Shown here: in pieces, positions 35,485 to 44,696 of the stretch
Layout: each line of letters begins with the position of its first letter
How positions within the stretch are numbered: the first letter of the stretch is position 1
Source: Planctomycetaceae bacterium
GTDB taxonomy: Bacteria > Planctomycetota > Planctomycetia > Pirellulales > Pirellulaceae
DNA length: 64,000 nt
Assembly (NCBI GenBank): GCA_002709045.1
Contig: PAPJ01000067.1
Location: forward strand, 1 to 64,000
Direction: 5' to 3'
The notes under the pieces: generated by a model
Databases searched by the model: none
What the model was told of the DNA's origin: nothing
What the model saw: only the letters and a program-made list of their open reading frames with translations
Program-made: the position numbers and the translations under genes

Positions 35485-38361
35485 TTAGCGAAGTCGCGCT
35501 GACGCCACTCCTTCCCGTTCCTTAATCCGACGGTTAAAGAAAACAAATACGGCGATCAACAGTGGTGGAATTGGCGGGATCAATACAGCAAGGAACTTGT
35601 ATTTATTTTGCATTTTGGCAATTTTCCGGTTACTATCGCGGCGGATCGTAGCAATCTTTTTGTCACGGTCGCGTTCTTGTTTGACACGCTCAACTTCCAG
35701 CTTGCGCTGGTTTTCCTGTTGACGGCTATTCAGGTTAATGACCTTAGCTCGTAAAACCGCCGGATCGGGTTTTTTGTCATTCGTAGGATCCTGCAAAGTG
35801 GCAAGTTGAGATTGTAATTCCTCAACCTCTTTCTGCATGTCATCCTCAATTAACGTAATCTGACTGTCCATCACTTTGTGAAACTTACTGATTTCATTTG
35901 TCAGCGTTTGCTGTTGTTCGTTGATTTGGTATTCAACAGTCTTCAGCGAACTGTGACGAAGCTTACGGTTACGAATAGCGATATAGTCATCTTCACCTGC
36001 TAGATAATCAATAACATTCAGTAGGAAAGTGATGTTTTCAAATTTATAAGAGACATCCTGAAAGGCTGTAGGTCGAGCCCGTACGGTCAGGAAGGCATTG
36101 AACATAATGTCCAGATCACTGATATAGACAACTTCCAGTTGAGGCGTTTTTCCATCTTTATCAGGTAGAGCCCCGCTTGGCGTACCTGTAATATGCACAG
36201 CTAGATTCTGGATACCGTTGGTTCCTTCATTTTGTAGCTGTTTGATCCGTGCTTTTGCACCCCGACCACCATTTCCCAACGCCTGTAGTTCAATGTTATA
36301 TGGAGCGGACTCAAGTGAGCCTGAATTCCGTATCGACGAACGAATGAGTGGAGTGATCGTCATATGATCTTTGGTTGGATCAGCAATGATGGGACTACCC
36401 ACGGGAATCAGCACTTCTTCAAGTCCGCTGGTAATCGGATGATCAGAGTCGAGGTTTCGAGTAAAAATCCAGGTGTCGAGGATATCTTGATATTTAAGCA
36501 GTGGGTACGGGTTTTCGGTTTGCCAGACGAGATCGGAATCCCATAATCCCTGATTCATTTCGGAAGGTTTCCCCGGGATTTGAACGGCCAATAAATCCCA
36601 TAGTCGTGAAATACTTCCCTTCTGCTGAGGCTGCCCGGGTAGCCCCATCATTTGTTCAATCGACTGACGCGGCATACCGGTACCTGGAGCTGCAATTGTC
36701 TCCGGACGCGGATCTTCAAAGATGACGGCAGGAATACCTTCCTGAAGGGCCCGGAGAATATTTGTGAGTTTGAGGTCTTCCAGTGAAGATGGCTGCGCGA
36801 TCAGCAGTAAGTCATATTCGGCGGTCGAAATTTCCTGTTCCGCATCCACATTAACAATTCGATATTGTTTTTGCAGTTCGGTGATAAATCCCTGTTGAGC
36901 AACACGAGTTGGACGACCGCTGGCAAAACTGTAACCACCCATGATATTGGCATCCGAGTCAATGACACCAATAGTTTTACGACTTCCCTTGGCAACGGTG
37001 GAAATCGAGCGGGCCAGTTCGTATTCGACAGGAATCCCGTAATCAAAAAATGGAACTACAACTTTTTGGAGACCACTGCGGAATACCGCTCCCATGATGA
37101 TCGGGCGGTTTGCATCCTCGCCGGCAACAGTAATCGGGGTGATGCCGTGATTGTCTTCTGCATTGGCGACAATCTCGTCATAGGATTCCAGATTTTCATG
37201 AAGCGTCAAATAGATTTCGTTATGAGTGCCGAATTCCTTCAATAATGAAATCAGATCGTAGCGAGTTTTGATGTACTGTTCGGGAACCTGACTGCTGATG
37301 AAAGCTTCGACATAGACCGGATGCTCAGGGGCCAGATTATCAATCAGCTGACGCGTATCGTCGGAAAGCGAGCTAATCTTCCCCCGCGTCGTATCGTAAC
37401 GGACCAGATCATGGCTATCAAAAACGATAGTAAGTGAGAAGACCATGACAATTAGTGCACAGATTCGGATTAGAAAGTGAATCCATAGTCGGTCTCCATC
37501 GCGACCGCCAGACCAGTGTCGTTTACCGATCATGATCATACACAGATAGAGACTGATGCAGATGATCATAATGAAATACATCATTGATGAAAGGCTCAGG
37601 ATACCTCGTTGAAATCCATCAAACTGAGCATGGATACCCCATTTTGAAATAAGTTGAGCAAAACCTGAAGTGGCTGCAAACAGGTCGGCTGATTTAGCAG
37701 CTACTAGTGGCACATTGAAGGCTAGGCCAAAGACAAACGCAATAGTCATATTACTAGTTAGGAATGAAGCAACCATTCCAATAGCAAGCATTGCCAGACC
37801 GATGAGCCAGTAGCCGAAGTAATTCGTTGCCAGTAGCCCCGTGTCTAAATCAACGGTCCAGGTATTGGGCTCTTTAGCCAGTAACGCGAGGACGACAAAG
37901 TTTGATAACTGTGAGAACAGCAGTGAAACGGTAAAGATTAAACTGGCGGAAATGAATTTTCCGATAACAATATCCGAATCTCTGGCCGGTAAGGTTAGCA
38001 GTAGTTCATCTGTCTTTCCCCGCCGTTCCTCCGACCAGATTCCCATAGTAATGGCCGGGATATAGATCAGCATGATTAGTGGCAGGTACTCATTCAATTG
38101 TGCCAGATTCGCCAGATTGGCATTAAAGAATTGCTTTGGCCAAAAGGCAGCAAAAGAGGTTAAGAGTACGAAGACACAGAGGAAGACATATCCGGTTGGA
38201 TTACTAAAGTATCCGCGAAAGTTTTGTCGTACCACGGCAATGGCCGCATGCCGGGTATAGTTAAGCGGCACGAGCACTCCGGCAAGAATAATCACGATCA
38301 ACAGATCGCGAAAAATCAGGTCACTGAGAGATACAATTAAGTTGGTTCCGGTTGGGTCCAT
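35485..38361 (-). CDS. ABC-2 permease fused to a GldG/IFT-like extracytoplasmic domain
   Basis: This 958-residue protein joins two parts usually encoded separately (GldF and GldG). The first ~300 residues contain six or more hydrophobic helices with the ABC-2 permease pattern IPAITMGIWSEERRGKTDELLLTLPARDSDIV. A further helix (IRICALIVMVFSLTIVF) leads into a GldG-like soluble domain: RYDTTRGKISSLSDDTRQ, VYVEAFISSQVP, YDLISLLKEFG and DLLLIAQPSSLED. A Lys/Glu-rich coiled coil (about 810-920) precedes the final transmembrane helix, LIPPIPPLLIAVFVFF. It pairs with the ATPase 60 bases upstream and the DUF4340 protein downstream. In Bacteroidetes such proteins support gliding; here the role is unknown. 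Confidence 0.88.
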   Translation of the reverse strand: MDPTGTNLIVSLSDLIFRDLLIVIILAGVLVPLNYTRHAAIAVVRQNFRGYFSNPTGYVFLCVFVLLTSFAAFWPKQFFNANLANLAQLNEYLPLIMLIYIPAITMGIWSEERRGKTDELLLTLPARDSDIVIGKFISASLIFTVSLLFSQLSNFVVLALLAKEPNTWTVDLDTGLLATNYFGYWLIGLAMLAIGMVASFLTSNMTIAFVFGLAFNVPLVAAKSADLFAATSGFAQLISKWGIHAQFDGFQRGILSLSSMMYFIMIICISLYLCMIMIGKRHWSGGRDGDRLWIHFLIRICALIVMVFSLTIVFDSHDLVRYDTTRGKISSLSDDTRQLIDNLAPEHPVYVEAFISSQVPEQYIKTRYDLISLLKEFGTHNEIYLTLHENLESYDEIVANAEDNHGITPITVAGEDANRPIIMGAVFRSGLQKVVVPFFDYGIPVEYELARSISTVAKGSRKTIGVIDSDANIMGGYSFASGRPTRVAQQGFITELQKQYRIVNVDAEQEISTAEYDLLLIAQPSSLEDLKLTNILRALQEGIPAVIFEDPRPETIAAPGTGMPRQSIEQMMGLPGQPQQKGSISRLWDLLAVQIPGKPSEMNQGLWDSDLVWQTENPYPLLKYQDILDTWIFTRNLDSDHPITSGLEEVLIPVGSPIIADPTKDHMTITPLIRSSIRNSGSLESAPYNIELQALGNGGRGAKARIKQLQNEGTNGIQNLAVHITGTPSGALPDKDGKTPQLEVVYISDLDIMFNAFLTVRARPTAFQDVSYKFENITFLLNVIDYLAGEDDYIAIRNRKLRHSSLKTVEYQINEQQQTLTNEISKFHKVMDSQITLIEDDMQKEVEELQSQLATLQDPTNDKKPDPAVLRAKVINLNSRQQENQRKLEVERVKQERDRDKKIATIRRDSNRKIAKMQNKYKFLAVLIPPIPPLLIAVFVFFNRRIKEREGVASARLR

Positions 38362-38421
38362 TGTCAGCTAACTACTATTTTGTGGTTATAAATTTTGTTT
38401 ACAGTTCTGGCAGGAAGTCAG

Positions 38422-39267
38422 TTAAATGGTGTCAATAAATTCAGTTTTACGACGAAATGCTTCATCCAGCGTCTCCCCGTCCTCGGCTAATTCATTCATC
38501 GGGCCGTCATAAACCAGCCGCCCTTCGTTGATCATGATGACTCGATTCGCCATGGCTTCCACTTCCTGCATGATGTGAGTGGATAATAAGATGGTTCGGT
38601 CTTTTCCAAGACGGTTCATGGTGTTACGTACTTCCTGGATTTGGTTAGGATCCAGTCCGGCTGTCGGTTCGTCCATAATCAGTACATCAGGTTCATGTAA
38701 CAAGGCTTGTGCCATACCTACACGTTGTCGATAACCTTTCGACAATTTTCCGATTGCTTTGTAAATCACACTGCTCAGATCACACAGTTCGACAACCGCT
38801 TCAATGCGGTCGGTTCGAGCTCGCGCCGACATTCCGCGAGCATCGGCAAAAAACGACAGCAGCGAATGAGGTGTCATGTCCAAATAGAGCGGCCCGTTTT
38901 CCGGAAGATAGCCAAGATGGCGAGAGCCGGCGATACGTTCACCAGCCATGTTGTAACCCGCAATACTGGCGATACCTTCAGAAGGCGAAAGATAGCCGGT
39001 GAGAATTTTCATGGTCGTACTTTTGCCGGCGCCATTGGGGCCCAGAAAAGCAACGACTTCACCGCGTTTGATTTGAAAGTTGACATTTCTCGTTGCCGCA
39101 AACTCTCCGTAAAACTTAGAGAGTTGATGGGCTTCAATCATGATTTCATCTGTCGGACCGGGTTCAATTTCATCAACCACCTGTGGAGCAGGTAGTTCAA
39201 TATTTTGTGAATCCGAGTCAGCTGATTTATTTTTTAGCAACTGGGCTATGGAATCGTCTTCTGTCAT
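38422..39267 (-). CDS. ABC transporter ATP-binding protein (GldA/ABC-2 type)
   Basis: This 281-residue ABC ATPase has an N-terminal extension of about 45 polar residues, then the nucleotide-binding domain: Walker A GPNGAGKSTTMK, Q-loop region GYLPENGPLY, signature LSKGYRQRVGMAQAL, Walker B VLIMDEPTAGLDP and the H-loop STHIMQE. The LSKGYRQR signature is typical of ABC-2-type exporters and GldA. It is the first gene of the probable six-gene unit running to 30805 and energises the permease fusion that follows. The transported substrate is unknown. Confidence 0.92.
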   Translation of the reverse strand: MTEDDSIAQLLKNKSADSDSQNIELPAPQVVDEIEPGPTDEIMIEAHQLSKFYGEFAATRNVNFQIKRGEVVAFLGPNGAGKSTTMKILTGYLSPSEGIASIAGYNMAGERIAGSRHLGYLPENGPLYLDMTPHSLLSFFADARGMSARARTDRIEAVVELCDLSSVIYKAIGKLSKGYRQRVGMAQALLHEPDVLIMDEPTAGLDPNQIQEVRNTMNRLGKDRTILLSTHIMQEVEAMANRVIMINEGRLVYDGPMNELAEDGETLDEAFRRKTEFIDTI

Positions 39268-39399
39268 TGGAGATACCGGTTCAAATTTTTAATTTTAAGT
39301 TTGAAGGCGTTTATATAAGGATTTGAGTATTGTGTTAATACGGTTTTCAGAGGAATCTTGTTCTCGCTGTTTAACAGATTAGAATTCTCTTAAATTCAC

Positions 39400-41004
39400 T
39401 TATCCGGACCTGGAGATTCGCTGACGTTGATTCCATTTTTCATCATCAATTTCAGGAAAATCAATTCGTAAATGAACCCCTCGTGATTCTTCGCGCTGCA
39501 ATGCCGCGGCTACCATAATGCGAGCCACGGTTAACATATTTTGCAGTTCCCATCCCTGCAGGCTGGTAAATTGTGCTGGCAGCACATATCGTCTCCAACG
39601 GTTAATCGATTCGAGCGCTTCTTTGAGAGTATCTGCTTTACGACGCACTCCGACAAATCGCCACATCAAACTTTTAAGCGAGTTGGTAATATCACCGAGG
39701 TCCATAATCTCATTGGTGGAGGCGATATGCGGGTTGCTGATTTGACGGGCCTCGTAATGATCCTGCATTTCGGTAGCAGCGCTGGAGGCGCCCCCTCCTG
39801 CGTGTGCTCCAAATACCAGACTTTCCAGCAGACTGTTCGAGGCGAGTCGATTGGCACCATGTAATCCACTTGCTGTTACTTCGCCGGCAGCCCACAGTCC
39901 TGGTAGCGTCGTGCGGCCTGATGAGTCCACGGTTACTCCACCAATCATATAGTGCGCTCCGGGGCGAACCGGAATTCGATCCGAAGTAATATTAATTCCA
40001 AACTTCTCACAGGTTCGGGCAATACCGGGAAATCGATTGGTGACATAAGACGGATTTAAATGAGACAAGTCTAAGTAAACACATGGGTGCCGTGTCTTTT
40101 TCATTTGAGATACGATGGCTTGAGACACGATATCTCGCGGGGCAAGTTCTCCCCGATCGTCAAATTCTTTCATAAAACGATAGTTGTTATTGTCGACCAG
40201 GTAAGCCCCTTCGCCCCGCATTGCTTCGGTGATTAGGTTACGGCTACTGCCGGCAATGTAGAGTACGGTTGGATGGAACTGCATAAATTCCATGTCAGAT
40301 AATTCAGCTCCGGCGCGAAATGCCAGTGCGTGCCCGTCTGCTGTGGCGACCGGTGGATTGGTGGATTCACGATAGAGTTGTCCGGCACCACCGGTACAGA
40401 GTATCGTCTGTTTGGCCCAAACCATAATCATGTCTTCACCCTGGCGAATGAGCGCCCCCCGACATGCTCCGTCTTCAGTGAGCAGGTCAAGCGTAAAGGT
40501 ATTTTCCAGAATCGTGATATTGCGTAGTTTTCGGGTCCATTGAATCATGGCGCGGATAATCTCTTTACCCGTGGCATCACCCAATGCATGCAAAATGCGA
40601 TGATGACTATGTCCCCCTTCGCGGCCAAGCGACAGCTTACCAGCGTCTTTATCGAAATTTGTTCCCCATTGTATCAATTCGTGAATTCGGGCCGGTGCTT
40701 CTTTGATGACCATGGCGACGATGTCCTGATCGCAGAGGCTGCCGCCTGCTGTGAGTGTATCGTCGATGTGGTTTTCAAAATTATCTTTCGGGTGCATAAC
40801 ACCAGCGATTCCCCCTTGAGCGTAATTGCTGTTGGATTGTTGCAGCTGATCTTTAGTCACGATCATCAGACTATTCGAAGGATCTACAGCGTTGGCTGCG
40901 CGCAGACCGGCCAGACCACCACCGATGATCAAGACATCAGTAAAGCGGTGTGCTACATTCTTGGGATGGAAGGGGACAAGGTAACGGGGAGTTATATCAG
41001 GCAT
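39400..41004 (-). CDS. nadB: L-aspartate oxidase
   Basis: This 534-residue FAD enzyme oxidises L-aspartate to iminoaspartate in NAD synthesis. Motifs are the FAD-binding VLIIGGGLAGLRAA, SNSNYAQGGIAGV, GREGGHSHHRILHALGDATGKEI (catalytic His/Arg region), GAELSDMEFMQFHPT, GEGAYLVD and GGVTVDSSGRTTLPGLWAAGEVTASGLHGANRLASNSLLE (which I shorten to its ends, HGANRLASNSLLE). The tail, LQNMLTVARIM, fits NadB rather than SdhA/FrdA. AGGA lies upstream of a GTG at 41007 and the ATG at 41004; either may be used. nadA and nadC are not in the window. Confidence 0.94.
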   Translation of the reverse strand: MPDITPRYLVPFHPKNVAHRFTDVLIIGGGLAGLRAANAVDPSNSLMIVTKDQLQQSNSNYAQGGIAGVMHPKDNFENHIDDTLTAGGSLCDQDIVAMVIKEAPARIHELIQWGTNFDKDAGKLSLGREGGHSHHRILHALGDATGKEIIRAMIQWTRKLRNITILENTFTLDLLTEDGACRGALIRQGEDMIMVWAKQTILCTGGAGQLYRESTNPPVATADGHALAFRAGAELSDMEFMQFHPTVLYIAGSSRNLITEAMRGEGAYLVDNNNYRFMKEFDDRGELAPRDIVSQAIVSQMKKTRHPCVYLDLSHLNPSYVTNRFPGIARTCEKFGINITSDRIPVRPGAHYMIGGVTVDSSGRTTLPGLWAAGEVTASGLHGANRLASNSLLESLVFGAHAGGGASSAATEMQDHYEARQISNPHIASTNEIMDLGDITNSLKSLMWRFVGVRRKADTLKEALESINRWRRYVLPAQFTSLQGWELQNMLTVARIMVAAALQREESRGVHLRIDFPEIDDEKWNQRQRISRSG

Positions 41005-41135
41005 CACTGTAAAATCCTGCTGGCAATACTACCTTTAATAGTACGCTACTGTGGTTTCAGCACTCCCACCACTTAGAAAGCGGTATCTTCTTTTTCGCGC
41101 TTTTTAAGGTTCACTGCTGTTGCTGTCCTTACAAC

Positions 41136-44100
41136 CTATTCATCCGATACAGTCGTACCCTTTCGGAAGGACTTAAATCGCTGTTGCAGGTGAGGCGGCA
41201 ACCCGGATAACGCGCCGCCACCGGATACTCCACGGACCTCTTTGTTGTTTGTCTTTACCCGGCGAGCTTTAGTATCAGCAGATGGTTGCAGGCCGAGAGA
41301 CCTGAGAGTCTCATTGAGTGTTTGTTTTCCGGTCTGAGTGCTATCTTTTTTTAGTTGTTCATAACGTGCGACCATTTCGCGAAGTTGCTCTGCAGTAATA
41401 CCCAGATCTTCGAGTAATTCATCACTTGGATTATCCTGATGGTCACGTAGATACTTAAGTGCTAAATCGGTTGCTTTGCGGGTGTAGTCGAGTCGCGCCT
41501 GTTCTGTGTCCTCCACCTGTTCCGGTAATCCCAGTTCGTCGGTTGGGCTGGCATCCTTCTGACCGGTTCCTGACTGTTGGTTAGCCTGTGTGCCAGCATT
41601 GCTTTCGCCGCTTGCAGATGTATTCATATCGTCCTGACTGCCAGGGGTATTTGTTCTGTTTTGACCATTGGCCTCAGGATTATCCTTTGTTTCCGAGTCA
41701 CCCGTCTGGGGGCCTTCCGCTTGCCCTGTCGACTCACCGCCGCCTTCCTCTGTCACCTGCTCACCTTTGCCTCCGGTATTACCGTCGCGGGGATTTTTCA
41801 TGGGATCTTTGGTCGCCGTTGATTCTGTATCAGCATCAGCGTCATTGATACTGTTTTGCTGTCGCGGATTTGCCGGATCGTTGGTTTGAGGATTTTCCAC
41901 ACCGTTTTGGGCATTGGCTTGCTCGTCACCTTCTTCTGCGGATGGTTGGTTTTCATCTTTGTTGCCGGAGTTTTTTTGCGACTCCTCTTGTTTGGCAGCA
42001 TTGGTTTCACCTTCCATCGGTTCTTGTTTGAATGACTGGTTGTCGTCTTGTTGCTTTCCCTCTTGTTCTGCGCGCAGACGATCAAGCAGTTTTTCAAAGA
42101 TGTCCCCGTCGTGCTGGTCATCGGGTTTGGAACTACTTTCTTTGTCCGGTTGTTTGCCGGTATTGTCGTCACCAGTTTCTCCGGTGGGATTTCCATTTGC
42201 CGAATCGTTATTGGATTGAGGACTATCTGTTTCGTTTTCACCCTTCTGCTGACCGGTATTATCCTCTGACTGATTAGCATTTGAGTTATTTTCTGAGGTG
42301 CTTCCGTCACCATCATTCTTCGATTCCATGCCATCAGCGGTCTTAGTGTTGTCGTTATCACTCTCACCGTCATCTGAATTTTCACTGCTGGAGTTCTCAG
42401 GTTCACCCCCTTGGCTGTCTGGAGTATTTTCGTCAGTACCGTTGTCAGGATCGTCCGCAGCTTTACCTTTTCCCCCGGTGCCCTTGTTTTCAATGCCCGG
42501 ATCGCCCCCTTCTTCAGAGTCTTCACTTGCGCCCTCTGCCATTGCTTCACCGGACTCACCTTCCTTACCCTCGGAAGACATACCATCATCGTTGTCGGAA
42601 CCAGCATTTTTGTCTTCCATATTTTCCGAAGGAGAATCGGACATTTCTGAGTCGTCTGACATTTCGTCCGAGGGATCGTCTTCGGTGGATTTCACAGGAT
42701 CGATGATATGTATTACTAATAATTCACTTTGAGTACGGTTTGGTTGCGGGTTCGATGAGGTTTCTCGATTGTCAGCTGCTTCACCGTAGATTGTTACCCG
42801 CGTTCCCGGGGAAAGCTTGTGTTTCTTCGGAGTAAATGTGGTCGTATACGTGTTTTCGGTATCTTTGCGATGATTGGGCGTTAGTAGTTCAATGCGTATG
42901 TCATCCTGATTCTGCTGGCTGGCAACCATTGCCACAGAAGACAATTGATAATCTGGATCATGGGCTGACCATGTCAGTTGGATGGATTGATTAGCAGCCA
43001 GTTCCATCGGTCCCCGTTGTAATTCCCGCCTTGCCGGTTTGGTAAATTCAATGACTGGAGGCAGATCTGTAAGTGTGTTGATTGAATATTCAATCGCCTC
43101 GGGATTCGTCTTACCATCTCTGGTCCGGAAGAAAATCTGATAACTCACGTAGGCCGGTGATTGGTTGGCATCTACTCGAAGTTCAAATTCAGCTTTACAA
43201 GTTTGATCACCCATAATAGTCATGTTGCGTTGTTCAGTACTACCTGACGTACTTCGCAATTTAAGCCAGGCGCTATCGATGGGTTTGTTGGCCAGAGCTG
43301 AGATTTTCACGGTCGTACCTTCAATAGCCTCGATATTGAACTGACGCGAATTCACGGCATTGGGTAAATCGGTATAACCAGGGAACACGTATTCGACTTG
43401 AGTTATTCCGATGGCTGCTGCGGGTTTTACAATGACATGGAATTGCTCGCTAATAGCAGTGCGACCGTTGGGATTCCCTGCTTCAATCCAGTAGCTGAAG
43501 TCCTGTTGGATACCAAAAGGAGATTCATTTAAGAGTATTTCGTAATGACTGTCGTCCAGTTGCATGGGGAGTCGGCGCCGCCCCGTAGTTCCGTCCGTAG
43601 ATTCCGTAACTAGAAAGACAGGTGTGTGATCATCCGTACCGCTAAGTTTTGCAGTAATTTTAAATGTCGACCCGTATGTGATGGTGGCATCGCCGGGCTG
43701 TACGGATTCGATAATGATTTCAGAGGGACGTTGTACACTGTCCCACGGAATGAGTATTCGATGCATAGTTTGCAGGGATGGGTTCGGCATGATCGCAAAA
43801 TAGATGGCAGTGATCGCCAAACATCCGAGACTCGAATACCCCCACAGAGATGTTTTGGTGGTATCAACCCCGTCTTCAGCACGATCGTCATCCAGATCGA
43901 TGCAAGCACGCTGAGCCATCGATTCTACAATCGAAGGGTGAACGTTTTCGGCTGATTGAATTTGCCAAAAATTAGAAATGCTGTTTTTGATCTCAGGTGA
44001 CAACTCTTCAATCTGTTGTGCCACGAACAGTGGATTAATACGTCCTTTTAGCGAGCGACAGATCAAGTAGATGCTGACTGTCGGGTAAGTGACAAACAGT

Positions 44101-44342
44101 ACAAGGAAGTATAACCACCGTCCTAATGAACCGAGTGACCCATCCTGAATGATTAGATAAGCCCAGTGGTCGATCGCCAATGCGGAACAGAGAATCAGCA
44201 AACCAATAAAGGTGGTTTGACTAAAAATTAGTAACAGGTCCAGCAACTTCCAGTGTCGACAGTTTGTCTGCAGAACCCCTGCAATCTGACCAGCTTCTGA
44301 CGATGCAGAAATCTCGTTTTGTGATAATGAGCCGGTGGCCAT
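41136..44342 (-). CDS. Large membrane protein with a very acidic low-complexity region
   Basis: This is a 1068-residue protein. The first 190 residues hold three likely transmembrane segments (about 33-56, 76-96 and 170-186). A beta-rich region follows (about 200-545), with strand-rich repeats such as VEYVFPGYTDLPN and IIIESVQPGDATI. Residues 551-945 are low-complexity, dominated by Asp, Glu, Ser, Asn, Gly and Gln, with few hydrophobic residues. The C-terminal ~120 residues are ordered again (LDYTRKATDLALKYL and LPPHLQQRFKSF). The layout matches a large protein of Planctomycetes once labelled 'circumsporozoite-like', near MoxR/DUF58 genes elsewhere. The function is unknown. A plus-strand Ser/Pro-rich frame opposite is a compositional shadow. 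Confidence 0.78.
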   Translation of the reverse strand: MATGSLSQNEISASSEAGQIAGVLQTNCRHWKLLDLLLIFSQTTFIGLLILCSALAIDHWAYLIIQDGSLGSLGRWLYFLVLFVTYPTVSIYLICRSLKGRINPLFVAQQIEELSPEIKNSISNFWQIQSAENVHPSIVESMAQRACIDLDDDRAEDGVDTTKTSLWGYSSLGCLAITAIYFAIMPNPSLQTMHRILIPWDSVQRPSEIIIESVQPGDATITYGSTFKITAKLSGTDDHTPVFLVTESTDGTTGRRRLPMQLDDSHYEILLNESPFGIQQDFSYWIEAGNPNGRTAISEQFHVIVKPAAAIGITQVEYVFPGYTDLPNAVNSRQFNIEAIEGTTVKISALANKPIDSAWLKLRSTSGSTEQRNMTIMGDQTCKAEFELRVDANQSPAYVSYQIFFRTRDGKTNPEAIEYSINTLTDLPPVIEFTKPARRELQRGPMELAANQSIQLTWSAHDPDYQLSSVAMVASQQNQDDIRIELLTPNHRKDTENTYTTTFTPKKHKLSPGTRVTIYGEAADNRETSSNPQPNRTQSELLVIHIIDPVKSTEDDPSDEMSDDSEMSDSPSENMEDKNAGSDNDDGMSSEGKEGESGEAMAEGASEDSEEGGDPGIENKGTGGKGKAADDPDNGTDENTPDSQGGEPENSSSENSDDGESDNDNTKTADGMESKNDGDGSTSENNSNANQSEDNTGQQKGENETDSPQSNNDSANGNPTGETGDDNTGKQPDKESSSKPDDQHDGDIFEKLLDRLRAEQEGKQQDDNQSFKQEPMEGETNAAKQEESQKNSGNKDENQPSAEEGDEQANAQNGVENPQTNDPANPRQQNSINDADADTESTATKDPMKNPRDGNTGGKGEQVTEEGGGESTGQAEGPQTGDSETKDNPEANGQNRTNTPGSQDDMNTSASGESNAGTQANQQSGTGQKDASPTDELGLPEQVEDTEQARLDYTRKATDLALKYLRDHQDNPSDELLEDLGITAEQLREMVARYEQLKKDSTQTGKQTLNETLRSLGLQPSADTKARRVKTNNKEVRGVSGGGALSGLPPHLQQRFKSFRKGTTVSDE
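41508..42692 (-). repeat. Acidic low-complexity segment of the large membrane protein
   Basis: About 395 residues of near-continuous Asp/Glu/Ser/Asn/Gly/Gln with short runs such as SDDSEMSD and TEEGGGEST. No exact tandem unit is visible; a single ordered helix-like island, IFEKLLDRLRAEQEG, interrupts it. Confidence 0.7.
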
Positions 44343-44696
44343 GACGCTGTCCGCTAAAGCTAAAAAGTACTTCTACTTATTATAGACGCCTGTTTGGCGT
44401 CAAAGTTCCATTGTTTCCGCAAGTTCTATGACGTAGTAAGTAATCCATATTGGGGGACAGTTACTATCTGTAGTGCTATTACGCTGAACTCGTAAAGAGT
44501 CTACAGTACAATGGTGGATAAACACCATTTTATATATCGGTTTGAGAACGGGTAATTCTCCGAGCCAATTGTGCTAATCGCCGCCTCCGTCGCCGGAAAT
44601 AATAACTTATTTGGGCCTAAAAAATATAGGAACCGCAAGTTAAATAGCGATTGTTGTGATTTTATTTCTGTCGTCGTAGTCCCTGGATAATTGATT
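44343..44696. other. Divergent intergenic region with two small dyads
   Basis: This 354-base region separates divergent genes. It holds GACGCC-TGTTT-GGCGTC at 44385-44401 and AATGGTG-GATAAA-CACCATT at 44510-44529. Neither is followed by a U-tract, so neither looks like a terminator; an operator role is possible but unsupported. I see no RNA gene or ORF. Confidence 0.4.

Noticed and set aside
38422..39267. Possible gliding-motility operon because of the GldA/F/G resemblance
   Set aside because: No other gld or spr genes are present; ABC-2/GldG/DUF4340 sets are widespread in non-gliding bacteria, so I call only a transporter.
42298..42732. Plus-strand Ser/Pro-rich frame of 144 codons
   Set aside because: It is the complement of the acidic low-complexity region of the 1068-residue protein, and its composition follows from that; no start context or homology.
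44385..44529. Two small dyads in the lpx-side intergenic region considered as terminators
   Set aside because: Neither has a U-tract on either strand, and no gene ends beside them.
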